Positions 1 to 9,728 of a stretch of DNA of 64,000 nucleotides are shown in pieces (position 1 is the first letter of the stretch; each line of letters starts with the position of its first letter). Made by a program: the position numbers and the translations under genes. The notes under the pieces were generated by a model. That model did not search any database. It was not told where the DNA came from and saw only the letters and a program-made list of their open reading frames with translations. The stretch lies in assembly GCA_945787635.1 (NCBI GenBank), contig CALZIK010000146.1, forward strand, positions 103,960-167,959, given 5' to 3'. Origin of the DNA: Thermoanaerobaculia bacterium. Its GTDB lineage: Bacteria > Acidobacteriota > Thermoanaerobaculia > Multivoradales > JAHEKO01.

Positions 1-378
1 GGCCGCAGGTATCTCGTGGTGCATGGCGATGGCTTGAATGCCCGCGACTATCTCTACCGTTTCTGGCGTCGTTTTTCGAAGAACCGCCTGAGCAGGCTGG
101 GGATGCTTGGACTGCCAAGAGGGCTCGCCGACTCGTTCATCCACAGGGCCGAGCGCGGACTGTCGAAGACCAATTTCAAGCACAAGACCGCGATTCCGGA
201 AGACGAGCTCATCGCCTACGGTCGCAAGCGACTTCGCGAGGGCTACGACGAGTTGCTCCTCGGGCATTTTCACGAACCGCGCCGGTGGCGTCTGCCCGAG
301 GGCGAGATCCGAATCCTGGACGCCTGGTTCCGGACCCGAGCGGTCGAGTGGATCCCCGGTCGACCGGAAGGACCGTGA
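1..378 (+). CDS. UDP-2,3-diacylglucosamine diphosphatase-like metallophosphoesterase, C-terminal part
   Basis: The reading frame is already open at base 1, so only the last 125 residues of this protein are in the window. Visible are an HGDGLN motif near the start and GHFHEPRRW near the end. These match the metal-binding HGD and GHxH motifs of calcineurin-like phosphoesterases of the LpxH type, which hydrolyse UDP-2,3-diacylglucosamine to lipid X in lipid A synthesis at the cytoplasmic membrane. The basic, aromatic stretch between the motifs fits the membrane-associated cap of LpxH. The stop codon overlaps the GTG start of aroA. A related UDP-sugar or other phosphoesterase cannot be excluded without the N-terminus. 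Confidence 0.7.
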   Translation, partial: GRRYLVVHGDGLNARDYLYRFWRRFSKNRLSRLGMLGLPRGLADSFIHRAERGLSKTNFKHKTAIPEDELIAYGRKRLREGYDELLLGHFHEPRRWRLPEGEIRILDAWFRTRAVEWIPGRPEGP

Positions 379-1664
379 AGGCAACCTCGAGCTCCCCACG
401 GGCGATCGAGGCCGGACGCCGAGCGCGAGGCAGCGTTCGGGTGCCGCCGTCGAAGAGCGTAACCAACCGGGCGCTCAATCTCGCGCTTTTGGCGGACGGT
501 CCATCCGAGATCGTCCGGCCGCTCGAGGCGGACGATACCGAAGCGATGGTCGGCGCGCTCGAGCGGGTCGGGTTCGTGGTCGAGGCCGGACTCGGAGTGC
601 TCGCGATCGGATCTCGACGCCCGGTACCGAGTGCCGAGATCGACTGTCGGGCTTCGGGGACCATGCTCCGGTTTCTGGCGGCCTCGTTGGCGGCGATTCC
701 AGGCGACTGGGTGCTCGACGGAACGGCACGTTTGCGCGAGCGGCCGATGGCCCCTCTGCTCGATGCGCTTCGCCGGCTCGGAGCAGGGATCGAGTGTCTC
801 GAGATCGACGGATTCGCACCGATACGCATCCGGGGAGGCTCGCTTCACGGCGGACACGTTATCCTCGACGCCGGTTCATCCAGCCAGTTTCTGTCCGCGC
901 TGCTGATGGCGTCGGTACGCGCTGTCGACCCCGTATCGGTCGAAGTCACCGGGCTCGCCTCGGCGCCCTATGTCGATCTGACCCTGCAGGCGATGGCGGA
1001 CTTCGGGCTCCAAGTCGAGCGACGCGGCGACCTCTTCGTCGTCGAGCCCCGGACCGTGCCGGGGGCGCGATTCGAGGTCGAGGGGGACTTTTCGAGCGCG
1101 TGCTACTTCGGCGCCGCGGCGGCGCTGACCGGAGGATGTGTCCGGCTCGGCGGGCTGCGGGCCGACTCCCGGCAGGGCGATCGGCGTTTCTTCGAGGTTC
1201 TCGAGCGCATGGGCGCCGAGACTCGGTGGCTGGGAGACGAACTCGAGGTTCGAGGGCCGGACAGCCTGACCGGGGTCGCCGAGAACCTCGGTGACTTGCC
1301 CGACCAGGCACCGACCCTCGCGGTGCTGGGCCCCTTCGCCAGCGGCGAGACGAGGATCACCGGAGTCGGCCATGTGCGGCTCAAGGAGAGCGACCGGCTT
1401 CGGGTCGTGGCTCGCGAGCTGGGCCGTACGGGGGTGTCGAACGTGCGGGAGAAATCCGACTCCCTGGAGGTGCCGGGCGTGTGGTGCGACCAGCCGCCGC
1501 CGTCCGGGGCAGTCGCCGTTCATCCCGCCGACGACCATCGGATAGCGATGGCGTTCGCGCTCCTCGGCCTGCGCCGCCCGGGAGTCTCGATCGCCGATCC
1601 CGAAGTCGTTGCCAAGTCCTATCCGGAGTTCTGGAACGACCTCGAGTCGATTTGCTCGGCCTAG
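375..1664 (+). CDS. aroA: 3-phosphoshikimate 1-carboxyvinyltransferase (EPSP synthase)
   Basis: A 429-residue EPSP synthase, which transfers enolpyruvyl from PEP to shikimate 3-phosphate in the cytoplasmic shikimate pathway. The N-terminal motif VPPSKSVTNRAL contains the conserved phosphate-binding Lys and Ser/Arg. Later family motifs are ASGTMLRFL, LDGTARLRERPM, the KESDRL box near residue 335 and DDHRIAMAFAL near residue 380. The length is normal for the family. I chose the GTG at 375 because it overlaps the upstream stop in a GTGA junction and gives a standard N-terminus. An in-frame ATG at 285 would add 30 unrelated residues read from the upstream gene. Translational coupling to the lpxH-like gene is likely. 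Confidence 0.95.
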   Translation: MKATSSSPRAIEAGRRARGSVRVPPSKSVTNRALNLALLADGPSEIVRPLEADDTEAMVGALERVGFVVEAGLGVLAIGSRRPVPSAEIDCRASGTMLRFLAASLAAIPGDWVLDGTARLRERPMAPLLDALRRLGAGIECLEIDGFAPIRIRGGSLHGGHVILDAGSSSQFLSALLMASVRAVDPVSVEVTGLASAPYVDLTLQAMADFGLQVERRGDLFVVEPRTVPGARFEVEGDFSSACYFGAAAALTGGCVRLGGLRADSRQGDRRFFEVLERMGAETRWLGDELEVRGPDSLTGVAENLGDLPDQAPTLAVLGPFASGETRITGVGHVRLKESDRLRVVARELGRTGVSNVREKSDSLEVPGVWCDQPPPSGAVAVHPADDHRIAMAFALLGLRRPGVSIADPEVVAKSYPEFWNDLESICSA

Positions 1665-1966
1665 TCCCGCGCGGCAAGTTCCTTTACATTCGCGCGGCGC
1701 AGCATCCCGCTGGACGGCGTTGCTCCTTGGTCGCGCTATGTGCTCGTTCGTCGCGCCTTGCCCGGCGGGCGCCGCACCGCGCTCGGGTGTGACCACGAAC
1801 TTGCCGCACGGGACACCAGGCGCGAATCGGTAGGTTCGGCCGGGCGTCGGGCCAGGGCGGTGTATGATGCGCGGGCGTTTCCGCGAAAATCAGGAGTAGG
1901 GCTTTCGAGCCCCCGCAACCGAGGGGGAGATGACGGCAGAGAACGGCAGGACCTCGGCGAAGGTCG
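1665..1966 (+). promoter_or_regulatory. non-coding leader with a possible promoter and stem-loops
   Basis: This 302-base gap before the large regulator holds no convincing gene. A good -10-like hexamer, TATGAT, lies at 1862-1867 without a clear -35. Downstream are a GCGG/CCGC stem (1871-1884) and a GGGCT/AGCCC stem closed by TTCG (1899-1912). The CCCC run at 1911-1914 could instead pair with the GGGG run at about 1922-1926, which would give two competing folds. I could not match the region to a known riboswitch. The promoter and structure are inferences. Confidence 0.3.
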
Positions 1967-4900
1967 ATGAACGGTAGGTCGCGGCCGCGCCTCGTCCATT
2001 CGGCGCTGTCGCCGGCGGCCGGTCAACCCCTGCTCGAAGCTCGGTTGACGGATCGACAGCGGATCGGAGTGCTGTTTCAGGCGGTGTGTGCGAGTGCGCA
2101 TCTCGAGCGCCAGGGCCTAGCGATCATTGACTGGTCGCCCGCTCGGGTGAACGATGGCGGGCTCGTCACGGGCCTCGAGGCTTCGCCGGCTCCGTCGGAC
2201 TGGCTGCCCCAGAAGCAACTCATCGAGCTGCTGCGACTGCTGTTTGGCACCGACGCCGCGCCGGCGGGCCGCGGCGAGGGCCGTCGTATTGCTCGCGAGC
2301 TGATCGACCGGTGGCGTCAGAGCATGGTACCCATATCGGTCGCGAACGGCGTCGAGGAGCTGCTCGCCGAAGCCGGTTTCTTGTGGCGTCGAGAATTCGC
2401 CGCCATGCGGGTCGCGCTCGGCGCCCAGGTCTCCGTCAACGGAGGGCGTGAGCTGCGGGTGCTTGGACCGCTGCATTTTCTGCGCGAGATGCTCTCGGGA
2501 GCCGATGAGCTCGCGGAGTTGGACCGACGCTTGACGAGCGACGAAGCCGGCGCGCTCTGGATGTCGGTCGGAGACTTGGATCCACGCGCCCACGTACAAG
2601 CAGGCCGGTGGCGGGCCGCGGCTCGGGCCTGGCGGTTTGTCGCGCCGGAACGGCCGGAAGACCGGGTCGATTTTGCTCGCTGTCTCTACGCGGTCGGCCG
2701 TTTCGAAGACGCCACTGTCGCGCTCAAGAGCCTGCGCCGCGCCGATGCGCGGGTTCTGCGGCTCTGGTGCCTGTACCGGCTCGGTCGGCTCGGTCCCGCG
2801 GTCCGCGAGCTCGGCTCGGTGCAATCCGACCGGTTGACGCCACGACAGAGAATCCAGGTCGTCGCGGTCGCTCTGCGGGTGTTCGAGAACCGCGGTGCCC
2901 GGGATGAGGCGGATCGATGGCTGGCCGAGGGTCTAGAGGAAGCCGACGCCGCGTCCCGCCGGCGAGCGGAGCTGCTCGCAGCGACTCACGCATGGGACCG
3001 AGGCGAGCTGGATCGGATGCGATCGCACCTCGGGCGGGTCGAGGAGTGGCTCGAGGCGGGTGCGCTCGATTCCGAGGAGCGATCCGCGCTCCTGTGGAGG
3101 TGGCACAAGGCTTCGGGACTCGAGTCCGAGGCTCGGGGAGACGGCGCGGGCGCGGTGGAGCATTTCGCCGAGGCGCTCCGGGCTGCCCGTCGGCGCCTGA
3201 CCCCCTTTGAAGCCGGACTCCTGTGGAACGAGTTGGCTCTCGGAAGGGCCTCAGAGGGAGACTTGCGTGGCGCCGAGAGGGCTCTGAAGCACACACGCTC
3301 GTTGCACCGGGAAGTCCAAGGCTCGCGTTCGATGACCGCGACGCTGTTCAACCTGGCGGAGATCCGGATCCGGCTGGGCCGGCTGCTCGGAGTACGCGAG
3401 ATCCTCGAGGAGGCGACGGTGAAGGACCGGCGAGCGCGCAACTGGCGCAGCGTGGCTCACGATCTCGAGCTCTGGGTACGCTACGAGCTCGCCCGGGGAA
3501 GGCCGCACGCCGCTCTGCTGCGCGCTCGAGACGCGATGGAGGAGCTCGGTGCGCGCGGCATCCGCTGGCGGTCGGCGCAGCTTCACCAGCTGGCCGCGCG
3601 CGCGTTGGGGTGGCTCGGGCGTCCGGCCGCGGCTCGAGAGGAGCTCGAGTCCCGCGCCGCCCGGATAGTGAGCGACCTCGAGGCGGAGGAAGTTCCCGCG
3701 CTCTGGGCCCTTGCGGGCGATCGGGAAAGCGCTCTTGCCCATGTGGGAGAGGGCCCTTTCGCGCGACTCTGGACCCTGATCTTGACCGGAAATGAGCCCG
3801 CGGCGAAGGACTGGCTCGCTCTCGAGACGATCGAACCCTATCGAGCGGGACGCTTCGTCTTCGATTGCGAGCTGATCGTGCCGGGTACGGCGCCGCCGGC
3901 GGTCTTGCGGCGGGCCGTGGTTGCGCTTCGTGAGGCCGGCGCCGGACCGCTCGCCGAACGGCTCGACGACCGGGATAGCGGGACCTGGCGGGCCGTGAGC
4001 GGCTACCTGGCAGCCAGGCGGTCCGACCCGGTCGAGCTGGACCGGCTATTCACCGGTGCCGGCTATCCGGATGCGAGGTTGCTGATTCGGCGCGGAGCCG
4101 GCGACCAGGTGGTGCGCGAGGCGCGGGGTGGCGAGCACGAGGTGAGCCTGCGGATCCCGGCCGGTGAGCTGGTGCTGCAGGCGCCTTTCATCGACGAGGT
4201 CCAGAGGGTGTTGTTGACCTTGATCGGGGATGTGTCCGAGCTTCGTGACGGCGACGCCGACGCAGGTATCGTCCGGCGCCCCGACTCCGGGATCATCGGC
4301 GAATCGCCGGCGCTGGTCGAAGTTCTCGAGCGAGCTTCGCGGCTGGCGCCGGCCGAAGTGCCGATCCTGATCCAGGGTGAGACCGGCACCGGCAAGGAGT
4401 TGCTGGCGCACGAGGTTCATGCCCTGGGAAGGCGGCCCGACGGTCCTTTCGTGGTCGTGAATTGCGCCGGAATAGCCCAGGGGCTGCTCACCTCGTACCT
4501 CTTCGGTCACGTCAGGGGTTCGTTCACCGGAGCCATCCAGGATCGTGCGGGGGTGTTCGAGACCGCCAGTCGCGGCATGGTCTTTCTGGACGAGATCGGA
4601 GACCTTCCCCTCGAGGCGCAGGGGTACCTGCTGCGTGTCCTCCAGGAAGGCGAGGTCGTGCGAGTGGGCGAGAACCTGGCCCGAAAGACCGACGTTCGAG
4701 TGGTTTCGGCGACCAACCGGAACCTGGATTCGATGGTCAAGAACGGTACGTTCCGGGCCGATCTCTTCTTCCGGCTCCGGGTGGGAGCGCTCACCTTGCC
4801 ACCCCTGCGTGAGCGCGGCGAGGACATCCTACTCCTGGCGGAACACTTCCTCCGGGTGGCCTCGCCGGGAAGTCCGCTCCGGTTGAGCTCCGACGCACGG

Positions 4901-5194
4901 TCCCGTCTTGCCGCCTACGAATGGCCGGGCAACGTCAGAGAGCTTGCAAGCGTGCTCACGGTCGCGGCTGCCTACGCCGACGGTGAGGAGGTTCTGCCCG
5001 AGAATCTCGAGCTGCCGTACCCATCGGCGGCGCCCAGGATCGGCTACCAGGAGGCCATGCTGCGTCATGAAACCCGGCTGCTGCGAGAGGCCCTTGCGGC
5101 CTCGGGCGGCAACCGCGCCGAGGCTGCTCGCCGGTTGGGACTCTCGCGACAGGCGGTGTCCCAGAAGGTGCGCAAGCTCGGTCTCGACTCCTGA
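1967..5194 (+). CDS. TPR-containing sigma-54-type AAA+ transcriptional activator with Fis HTH
   Basis: A 1075-residue regulator. The first roughly 750 residues are Leu/Ala/Arg-rich helical repeats resembling an alpha-solenoid of TPR or MalT type; no receiver, PAS or FHA motif is seen. The AAA+ domain follows, with Walker A GETGTGKE near residue 804, a sigma-54 contact loop GSFTGA near 851 (usual form GAFTGA), Walker B VFLDEIGD near 872 and the arginine-finger region FRADLFFRL. The last 40 residues are a Fis-type helix-turn-helix (GGNRAEAARRLGLSRQAV). By family knowledge it would remodel RNA polymerase-sigma-54 at enhancer-dependent promoters. The input is presumably a protein or ligand bound by the solenoid. 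The gene is monocistronic, followed by a convergent gene. ATG at 1967 is the best start, with only a weak AAGG upstream. Confidence 0.85.
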   Translation: MNGRSRPRLVHSALSPAAGQPLLEARLTDRQRIGVLFQAVCASAHLERQGLAIIDWSPARVNDGGLVTGLEASPAPSDWLPQKQLIELLRLLFGTDAAPAGRGEGRRIARELIDRWRQSMVPISVANGVEELLAEAGFLWRREFAAMRVALGAQVSVNGGRELRVLGPLHFLREMLSGADELAELDRRLTSDEAGALWMSVGDLDPRAHVQAGRWRAAARAWRFVAPERPEDRVDFARCLYAVGRFEDATVALKSLRRADARVLRLWCLYRLGRLGPAVRELGSVQSDRLTPRQRIQVVAVALRVFENRGARDEADRWLAEGLEEADAASRRRAELLAATHAWDRGELDRMRSHLGRVEEWLEAGALDSEERSALLWRWHKASGLESEARGDGAGAVEHFAEALRAARRRLTPFEAGLLWNELALGRASEGDLRGAERALKHTRSLHREVQGSRSMTATLFNLAEIRIRLGRLLGVREILEEATVKDRRARNWRSVAHDLELWVRYELARGRPHAALLRARDAMEELGARGIRWRSAQLHQLAARALGWLGRPAAAREELESRAARIVSDLEAEEVPALWALAGDRESALAHVGEGPFARLWTLILTGNEPAAKDWLALETIEPYRAGRFVFDCELIVPGTAPPAVLRRAVVALREAGAGPLAERLDDRDSGTWRAVSGYLAARRSDPVELDRLFTGAGYPDARLLIRRGAGDQVVREARGGEHEVSLRIPAGELVLQAPFIDEVQRVLLTLIGDVSELRDGDADAGIVRRPDSGIIGESPALVEVLERASRLAPAEVPILIQGETGTGKELLAHEVHALGRRPDGPFVVVNCAGIAQGLLTSYLFGHVRGSFTGAIQDRAGVFETASRGMVFLDEIGDLPLEAQGYLLRVLQEGEVVRVGENLARKTDVRVVSATNRNLDSMVKNGTFRADLFFRLRVGALTLPPLRERGEDILLLAEHFLRVASPGSPLRLSSDARSRLAAYEWPGNVRELASVLTVAAAYADGEEVLPENLELPYPSAAPRIGYQEAMLRHETRLLREALAASGGNRAEAARRLGLSRQAVSQKVRKLGLDS

Positions 5195-5238
5195 TCGCGG
5201 CTCCTCGGCCGGGACGCCCCGACGACCGGAGGGGTCTC

Positions 5239-5727
5239 TTACAGCTGCCGTTGCAACAGCGCCGCGACCGCCTCGAGCCCGGTCCGATCGTCGTCGTCGA
5301 AGGCCGCCGGCGAGTGGGAATCGATGTCGAGAATCGCGAAGAGCTCACCGCTCTTGCGCAGCACCGGAACCACGATCTCGGAACGAGCCTCCGAGTCGCA
5401 CGCGATGTGGCCCGGGAAAGCATGCACGTCGGGGACCACGAGAGCTTCGCGCCGGGCCGCGGCGGATCCACAGACCCCTTTGCCGAAGGGGATCTCGAGG
5501 CAGCCGAGAGGGCCCTGGTACGGGCCGATTCGAAGCAGATCCGGGCTCACGACTCGATAGAAGCCGGTCCAGCTGGCGTAGTCGATTGCCCGGTGAATGA
5601 CGCAGGCCGCGCTCGCCATCAGGGCGACCTCGTCCTCGAGGCCGTCCAGGACCGCTTCGAGCTGCTTGAGCAGCGAACGGTAGTGCGAGGGCTTGTCGAA
5701 GCCTGGCTGTCGGGCGACCTCCTGCAT
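5239..5727 (-). CDS. msrC: free methionine-(R)-sulfoxide reductase (GAF-domain fRMsr)
   Basis: A 162-residue single GAF-domain protein. It carries the fRMsr signature: SWTGFYRV, GPYQGPLGCLEIPFGKGVCG and HAFPGHIACDSEARSEIVVP. The three cysteines used in catalysis and disulfide relay are present at residues 76, 86 and 110. The enzyme reduces free L-methionine-(R)-sulfoxide in the cytoplasm using thioredoxin. The frame stays open upstream to 6096, but that part reads through thiL antisense. The ATG at 5727 gives the usual protein length and is preferred. It is the last gene of the leftward group headed by the MglA-like GTPase. The symbol follows common usage for this family. Confidence 0.9.
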   Translation of the reverse strand: MQEVARQPGFDKPSHYRSLLKQLEAVLDGLEDEVALMASAACVIHRAIDYASWTGFYRVVSPDLLRIGPYQGPLGCLEIPFGKGVCGSAAARREALVVPDVHAFPGHIACDSEARSEIVVPVLRKSGELFAILDIDSHSPAAFDDDDRTGLEAVAALLQRQL

Positions 5728-5825
5728 CGGCGCACGAGAGTCTAGCAGGCGCCAAACGCGGCTGCCGCATTCGAGCGGCAATCGGCTGGACGGATTGGAT
5801 CGGCACACGAAACGCCGCCGGCGGC

Positions 5826-6824
5826 TCAGCGACTGAGGTGGTCCCAACCCTCGAGCTTTTGGGCGGGCTCCTTGGCGCCGTCGATTTGAATTCGCGCTCG
5901 GCCGCCTTTGGGGACGATCCGCCCTACCGCCGTCGCGGCAAAGGCGCGCGGAGGCCGGATCCGCGGCGGCAACGCGAAGAGCAGCACGTAGTCTTCTCCT
6001 CCCGCGAGCGCCAGGCGCTCGGGCTTGAGGCCGACGAACGTGGCGAGCTCGGCAAAGGCGCGGCTCAAGGGCAACGCCGCCGCGTCGAGCACGCACCCGA
6101 CAGCACTCGCTCGAACCAGCCGTTCGAGGTCGAGAACAACACCGTCCGAGACATCGATCGCCGCCGCTCTCCTTCGCCGCCCGAGCCAGGCCCCGAGCTC
6201 GAGCTGTGGGACCGGCAGGAGATGCCGAGCGATCGCGCTGCGAGCGGAGGTGCGCAAGTCATTGGGGATGTTTCCGGGCAGGCGCACCGAAGCTCGGCCG
6301 ACCGTGACGCCCCGTTCGAGCAGCGCTCTTCCCAGCGCGGACTCGCCGACCGAGCCTCCCAGCCAGAGCACGTCACCCGGCTGCGCACGGTCCCGTCGGA
6401 GCCACTGCGCACCTCGCGGCCGCTGCCCGAAGACCGTGAGGGTGGTGGTCACTCGGGGAGTCGAGGCCAGGTCGCCGCCGATCAGGCTGAGTCCGAACTC
6501 CTCGCAGCTGTCGAGAAGCCCTCGAAAGAAGGCCTTGAAATCGAAGTTCCGAGGCGCGGCTACCGTTGCGGTTGCGAACCTCGGCCGCGCCCCCGCCGCC
6601 GCCATGTCCGAGAGGTTGACCGCGGCGAGTCGCCTCCCCAGTCTCCAGGCGGGCAGCCGGGAGCCGAAGTGCGTGCCCTCGATCTGCTGGTCGGCGGAGA
6701 CCGCCCACGCTCCTCCGAGGGTGAGCCACGCGACATCGTCGCCCAGGCGGTCGACGAGCCCGCGCCGGTTGAGCTCGGTTCGGAGCCAGCCGATCAGTCG
6801 GTCCTCGGCTGTGCGTTTGGTCAT
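5826..6824 (-). CDS. thiL: thiamine-monophosphate kinase
   Basis: A 332-residue ThiL, which phosphorylates thiamine monophosphate to thiamine diphosphate, the last step of cofactor synthesis. The N-terminus has the acidic metal-binding run LGDDVAWL and then SADQQIEGTHF. Further AIR-synthase-fold motifs are AVNLSDMAAAGARP, LIGGDLAST, IDVSDGVVLDLERL and LAGGEDYVLLFAL. Length and motif order are normal. It starts 22 bases after the lon stop, so it is probably co-transcribed with lon. A gap of about 100 bases separates it from the downstream reductase gene. The link to lon looks positional rather than functional. Confidence 0.93.
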   Translation of the reverse strand: MTKRTAEDRLIGWLRTELNRRGLVDRLGDDVAWLTLGGAWAVSADQQIEGTHFGSRLPAWRLGRRLAAVNLSDMAAAGARPRFATATVAAPRNFDFKAFFRGLLDSCEEFGLSLIGGDLASTPRVTTTLTVFGQRPRGAQWLRRDRAQPGDVLWLGGSVGESALGRALLERGVTVGRASVRLPGNIPNDLRTSARSAIARHLLPVPQLELGAWLGRRRRAAAIDVSDGVVLDLERLVRASAVGCVLDAAALPLSRAFAELATFVGLKPERLALAGGEDYVLLFALPPRIRPPRAFAATAVGRIVPKGGRARIQIDGAKEPAQKLEGWDHLSR

Positions 6825-6846
6825 CGGAGGCTCGCTGCGCCAGCCC

Positions 6847-9264
6847 TCAGGCGCCCCGGGCCGCTCGCGGTAGCCGGGCCTTCGTGGTCGAGGCGCGTTT
6901 TCGCGGAGGCTTCTGAACCAGCGCCAGCGCCACCGCCTGTTCGCAGTGATCGACCAGGTGCACGGTGAGGCCTTCTTTGAGGTCGCCGTCGATCTCGCTG
7001 AGGTCGCGCTCGTTCAGCTTGGGGATGACCACGGTTCGAACGCCGGCGTTTCGGGCAGCCAGGAGCTTCTCCTTCAAGCCGCCGATCGGGAGCACGTCGC
7101 CTCGCAGAGTGATCTCGCCGGTCATCGCGACGCGGCGATCGACGGGGCGTTGGGTGAGCAGCGAGACCACGGCCGCCGCGATCGTGATCCCCGCGGAGGG
7201 TCCGTCCTTGGGGATCGAACCCGCCGGAACGTGAATGTGGATGTCGTGTTTCGCGAAGAAGTCCTCGGGCGCTCCGTGCAAGAGCTTCGAGCTGCGAGCG
7301 TAGGTGATAGCCGCCTGCGCCGACTCCTTCATCACGCTTCCGAGCTGACCGGTCAACATGAGCTTGCCCCGACCGGGGACCGCCGCGACCTCGACGAAGA
7401 GCAGATCGCCGCCCACCGGCGTCCAGGCGAGTCCCGTGGCAACGCCGACGCGGTCGCGGTCGAGCAGCTCCTCGCTGAAGTGCTTGGCCGGCCCGAGAAA
7501 GTTCTCGATCGATCGAGCGGAGACCGAAACCTTCGAGCGAAGCCGCCCGCGAGCCGCCTTGACCGCTACCTTGCGGCAGATCTTGGCGATCTCGCGCTCG
7601 AGGTTTCTCAGGCCCGCCTCTTTGGTGTAGTGCCGGATGATCTTGCGAATCCCGGCGGTGGTAAAGGTCATTTGCTTTCGAGTGAGTCCGTGTTCGGCGA
7701 CCTGTTTTGGGATGAGGTGCCGGGTGGCGATCTCGGTCTTTTCCTCCTCGATGTAACCGGACAGGCGGATGGTCTCCATTCGGTCACGGAATGCCGGTTG
7801 AATCGGGTAGAGCTGGTTTGCGGTGGTGATGAACATGACCTTGCTGAGGTCGTAGGCGACTCCCAGGTAGTGATCGCGGAAGTTGAAGTTCTGCTCCGGA
7901 TCCAGAACTTCGAGAAGAGCGGAGGAGGGATCGCCTCGGAAATCCGTGCCGAGCTTGTCGATCTCGTCGAGCATGAAAACCGGGTTGCTGGTGCCGGCTT
8001 GCCTGAGGCTTTGCAGGATGCGTCCGGGCAAGGCGCCGACGTAGGTCCGGCGATGTCCCCGGATCTCGGCCTCGTCCCGGACCCCTCCCAGCGAGATCCG
8101 CAGGAACTTGCGATCCATGGCGCGAGCGATCGACCGGCCGAGTGAAGTCTTGCCGACGCCGGGCGGGCCGACGAAGCACAGGATCGGGCCCTTGACCTGC
8201 GGGTTGAGCTTGCGGACCGCCAGGTATTCGAGGATCCGATCCTTGACCTCGTCGAGATCGTAGTGATCCTCGTCGAGCACTTTACGGGCGCGGTCCAGGT
8301 TGAGGAGGTCCTTGCTAACGGTGGACCAGGGCAGGGCGGTCAGCCAATCGACGAAGTTACGGATGATCGCGGTCTCGGCGCTTTCCGGATGGCTGCGCTC
8401 GAGCTTCTTGAGCTGGCGCTCGAGCTCTTCGCCGGCCTCCTCGGGCAGGCCCTTGTCGGCGGCCAGCGACCGGTAGTTGTCCAGATCCTCGGCCAGATCC
8501 TCGCCCTCACCGAGCTCTTGCCGGATCGCCTTGAGCTGCTGGCGCAAGAAGTAGTCACGCTGGCTCTTGTCCATCTCGCCGCGAGCCTGTGTCGAGATCT
8601 CCTGCTGCATGGTCAGAACCTGGACCTCCCGAGCCAGCGACGTGTTGACCAACTTGAGCCTGGCGATCGGGTTGAGCGTGCGTAGGATTTCCTGAGCCTC
8701 TTCGGGTTTCAGATCCATGTTGCTGGCAACCAGGTCGGCGAGTCGACCGGGCTCTTCCAGGTTGGCCGCGATCACGACGACCTCGGGAGAGATCGCCTTG
8801 CCGAGTTGGACGACCCGGTCGAGACCGTCTTTGACGCTTCGAACCAGGGCCTCGATCTCGAGCTTGGGCTCGTCGATCGGAGGATCGCCCAGTCGTTCGA
8901 TCTTTGCTTGAAGGAACGGGTCGGTCTGGCTGAAATGTCGGATTCGGGCTCGGGTGAGGCCTTGAACCAGGATCCGAATGCGGCCGTCGGGGAGTTTCAG
9001 CATGCGCATGATGACCGCGGCCGTGCCGAGGTGATAGATGTCGTCGGGTTGGGGTTCGTCGGCCTCGGGATCTTTTTGCGTCGCCAGCATGACGATCCGG
9101 TTGGCGGTCAGAGCCTCGTCAACCGCGAGAACACTCTTGTCGCGCCCAATCGAAAGGGGCACGATGATGAACGGGAAGACGACGGTGTCCTTGAGCGGCA
9201 GCACCGGCAGCAGATCGGGCAGGCTGATCAGCTCTTCTTCGTTTTCGGCGTTGGCGTTACTCAC
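6847..9264 (-). CDS. lon: ATP-dependent protease La (Lon)
   Basis: An 805-residue LonA protease, which unfolds and degrades misfolded and regulatory proteins in the cytoplasm as a hexamer. Domain order is an N-terminal substrate-binding domain (residues ~15-210, beginning [13 protein letters not shown]), a coiled linker, an AAA+ module with Walker [10 protein letters not shown] and Walker [11 protein letters not shown], and a C-terminal protease with the catalytic Ser in KDGPSAGI and the Lys about 40 residues later in [10 protein letters not shown]. The start is GTG at 9264, with a strong GGGAGGAG ribosome site 5-6 bases upstream. This start overlaps the end of hsp20 by 8 bases, so the two are translationally coupled, which fits shared proteostasis. 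Confidence 0.97.
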   Translation of the reverse strand: MSNANAENEEELISLPDLLPVLPLKDTVVFPFIIVPLSIGRDKSVLAVDEALTANRIVMLATQKDPEADEPQPDDIYHLGTAAVIMRMLKLPDGRIRILVQGLTRARIRHFSQTDPFLQAKIERLGDPPIDEPKLEIEALVRSVKDGLDRVVQLGKAISPEVVVIAANLEEPGRLADLVASNMDLKPEEAQEILRTLNPIARLKLVNTSLAREVQVLTMQQEISTQARGEMDKSQRDYFLRQQLKAIRQELGEGEDLAEDLDNYRSLAADKGLPEEAGEELERQLKKLERSHPESAETAIIRNFVDWLTALPWSTVSKDLLNLDRARKVLDEDHYDLDEVKDRILEYLAVRKLNPQVKGPILCFVGPPGVGKTSLGRSIARAMDRKFLRISLGGVRDEAEIRGHRRTYVGALPGRILQSLRQAGTSNPVFMLDEIDKLGTDFRGDPSSALLEVLDPEQNFNFRDHYLGVAYDLSKVMFITTANQLYPIQPAFRDRMETIRLSGYIEEEKTEIATRHLIPKQVAEHGLTRKQMTFTTAGIRKIIRHYTKEAGLRNLEREIAKICRKVAVKAARGRLRSKVSVSARSIENFLGPAKHFSEELLDRDRVGVATGLAWTPVGGDLLFVEVAAVPGRGKLMLTGQLGSVMKESAQAAITYARSSKLLHGAPEDFFAKHDIHIHVPAGSIPKDGPSAGITIAAAVVSLLTQRPVDRRVAMTGEITLRGDVLPIGGLKEKLLAARNAGVRTVVIPKLNERDLSEIDGDLKEGLTVHLVDHCEQAVALALVQKPPRKRASTTKARLPRAARGA

Positions 9265-9721
9265 GGTCTCCTCCCTCGGCTCTCTCCACTTGCAGTTGAA
9301 ACGGCCGGTTGCGCTGGTCGGCCAGGACCGGGAACTCGATACGCAGGACGCCGTGATCTAGAACCGCCCGCCCCTGGCGAGGATTGACGGTCGCGGCCAG
9401 CTCGACGCTTCTTTCGATTCTGCCCCACCGACGCTCGACGCAAAGGAAGCTGCCGGACTTGACGGCTCGATCGCTAGCGATCTTTTCTCCAGTGACGGTT
9501 ACCCGACCGCCCGAAGCCGTAACGTCGAGGTCTTCGGGTGCAACGCCGGGCACTTCGACGAAGACACAGATCTTGGTTTCGGTCTGGACGACGTCCACGC
9601 GGGTCGGCGCCTTCGGACCCTCGGTGAGATCCTGGGCGAGCTCCGATTCGCTCTCCAACAGTCGGTCGAGCTCGGACTTGATCTGGCCGACGATCTGGAT
9701 CGTAGTCAAGCGGGTCGCCAT
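9257..9721 (-). CDS. Hsp20/alpha-crystallin family small heat-shock protein
   Basis: A 154-residue protein with a central alpha-crystallin-like domain from about residue 40. VFVEVPGVAPEDLDVTASGG is followed by a VTVTGEK strand, the RWGRIERSVELAATVNP region and a closing L-x-I-type strand (GVLRIEFPV). Members of this family are ATP-independent holdases. The family C-terminal IxI motif is not obvious; the tail is acidic instead. The N-terminal 40 residues look helical. The gene overlaps lon and lies 7 bases after nrdR, so it is inside an operon. It is somewhat divergent, and a chaperone-like role without heat induction is possible. No promoter was seen directly upstream. Confidence 0.8.
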   Translation of the reverse strand: MATRLTTIQIVGQIKSELDRLLESESELAQDLTEGPKAPTRVDVVQTETKICVFVEVPGVAPEDLDVTASGGRVTVTGEKIASDRAVKSGSFLCVERRWGRIERSVELAATVNPRQGRAVLDHGVLRIEFPVLADQRNRPFQLQVERAEGGDRE

Positions 9722-9728
9722 CTCGCGT

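Noticed and set aside
1861..1966. Cyclic-di-GMP or cobalamin riboswitch
   Set aside because: Isolated words such as CCGCAAC look similar, but the conserved order of motifs for either class is not present.
6946..8145. Long open frame on the + strand opposite lon (399 codons)
   Set aside because: It mirrors lon codon structure in a GC-rich genome, has no recognisable motif and lies opposite a secure gene.
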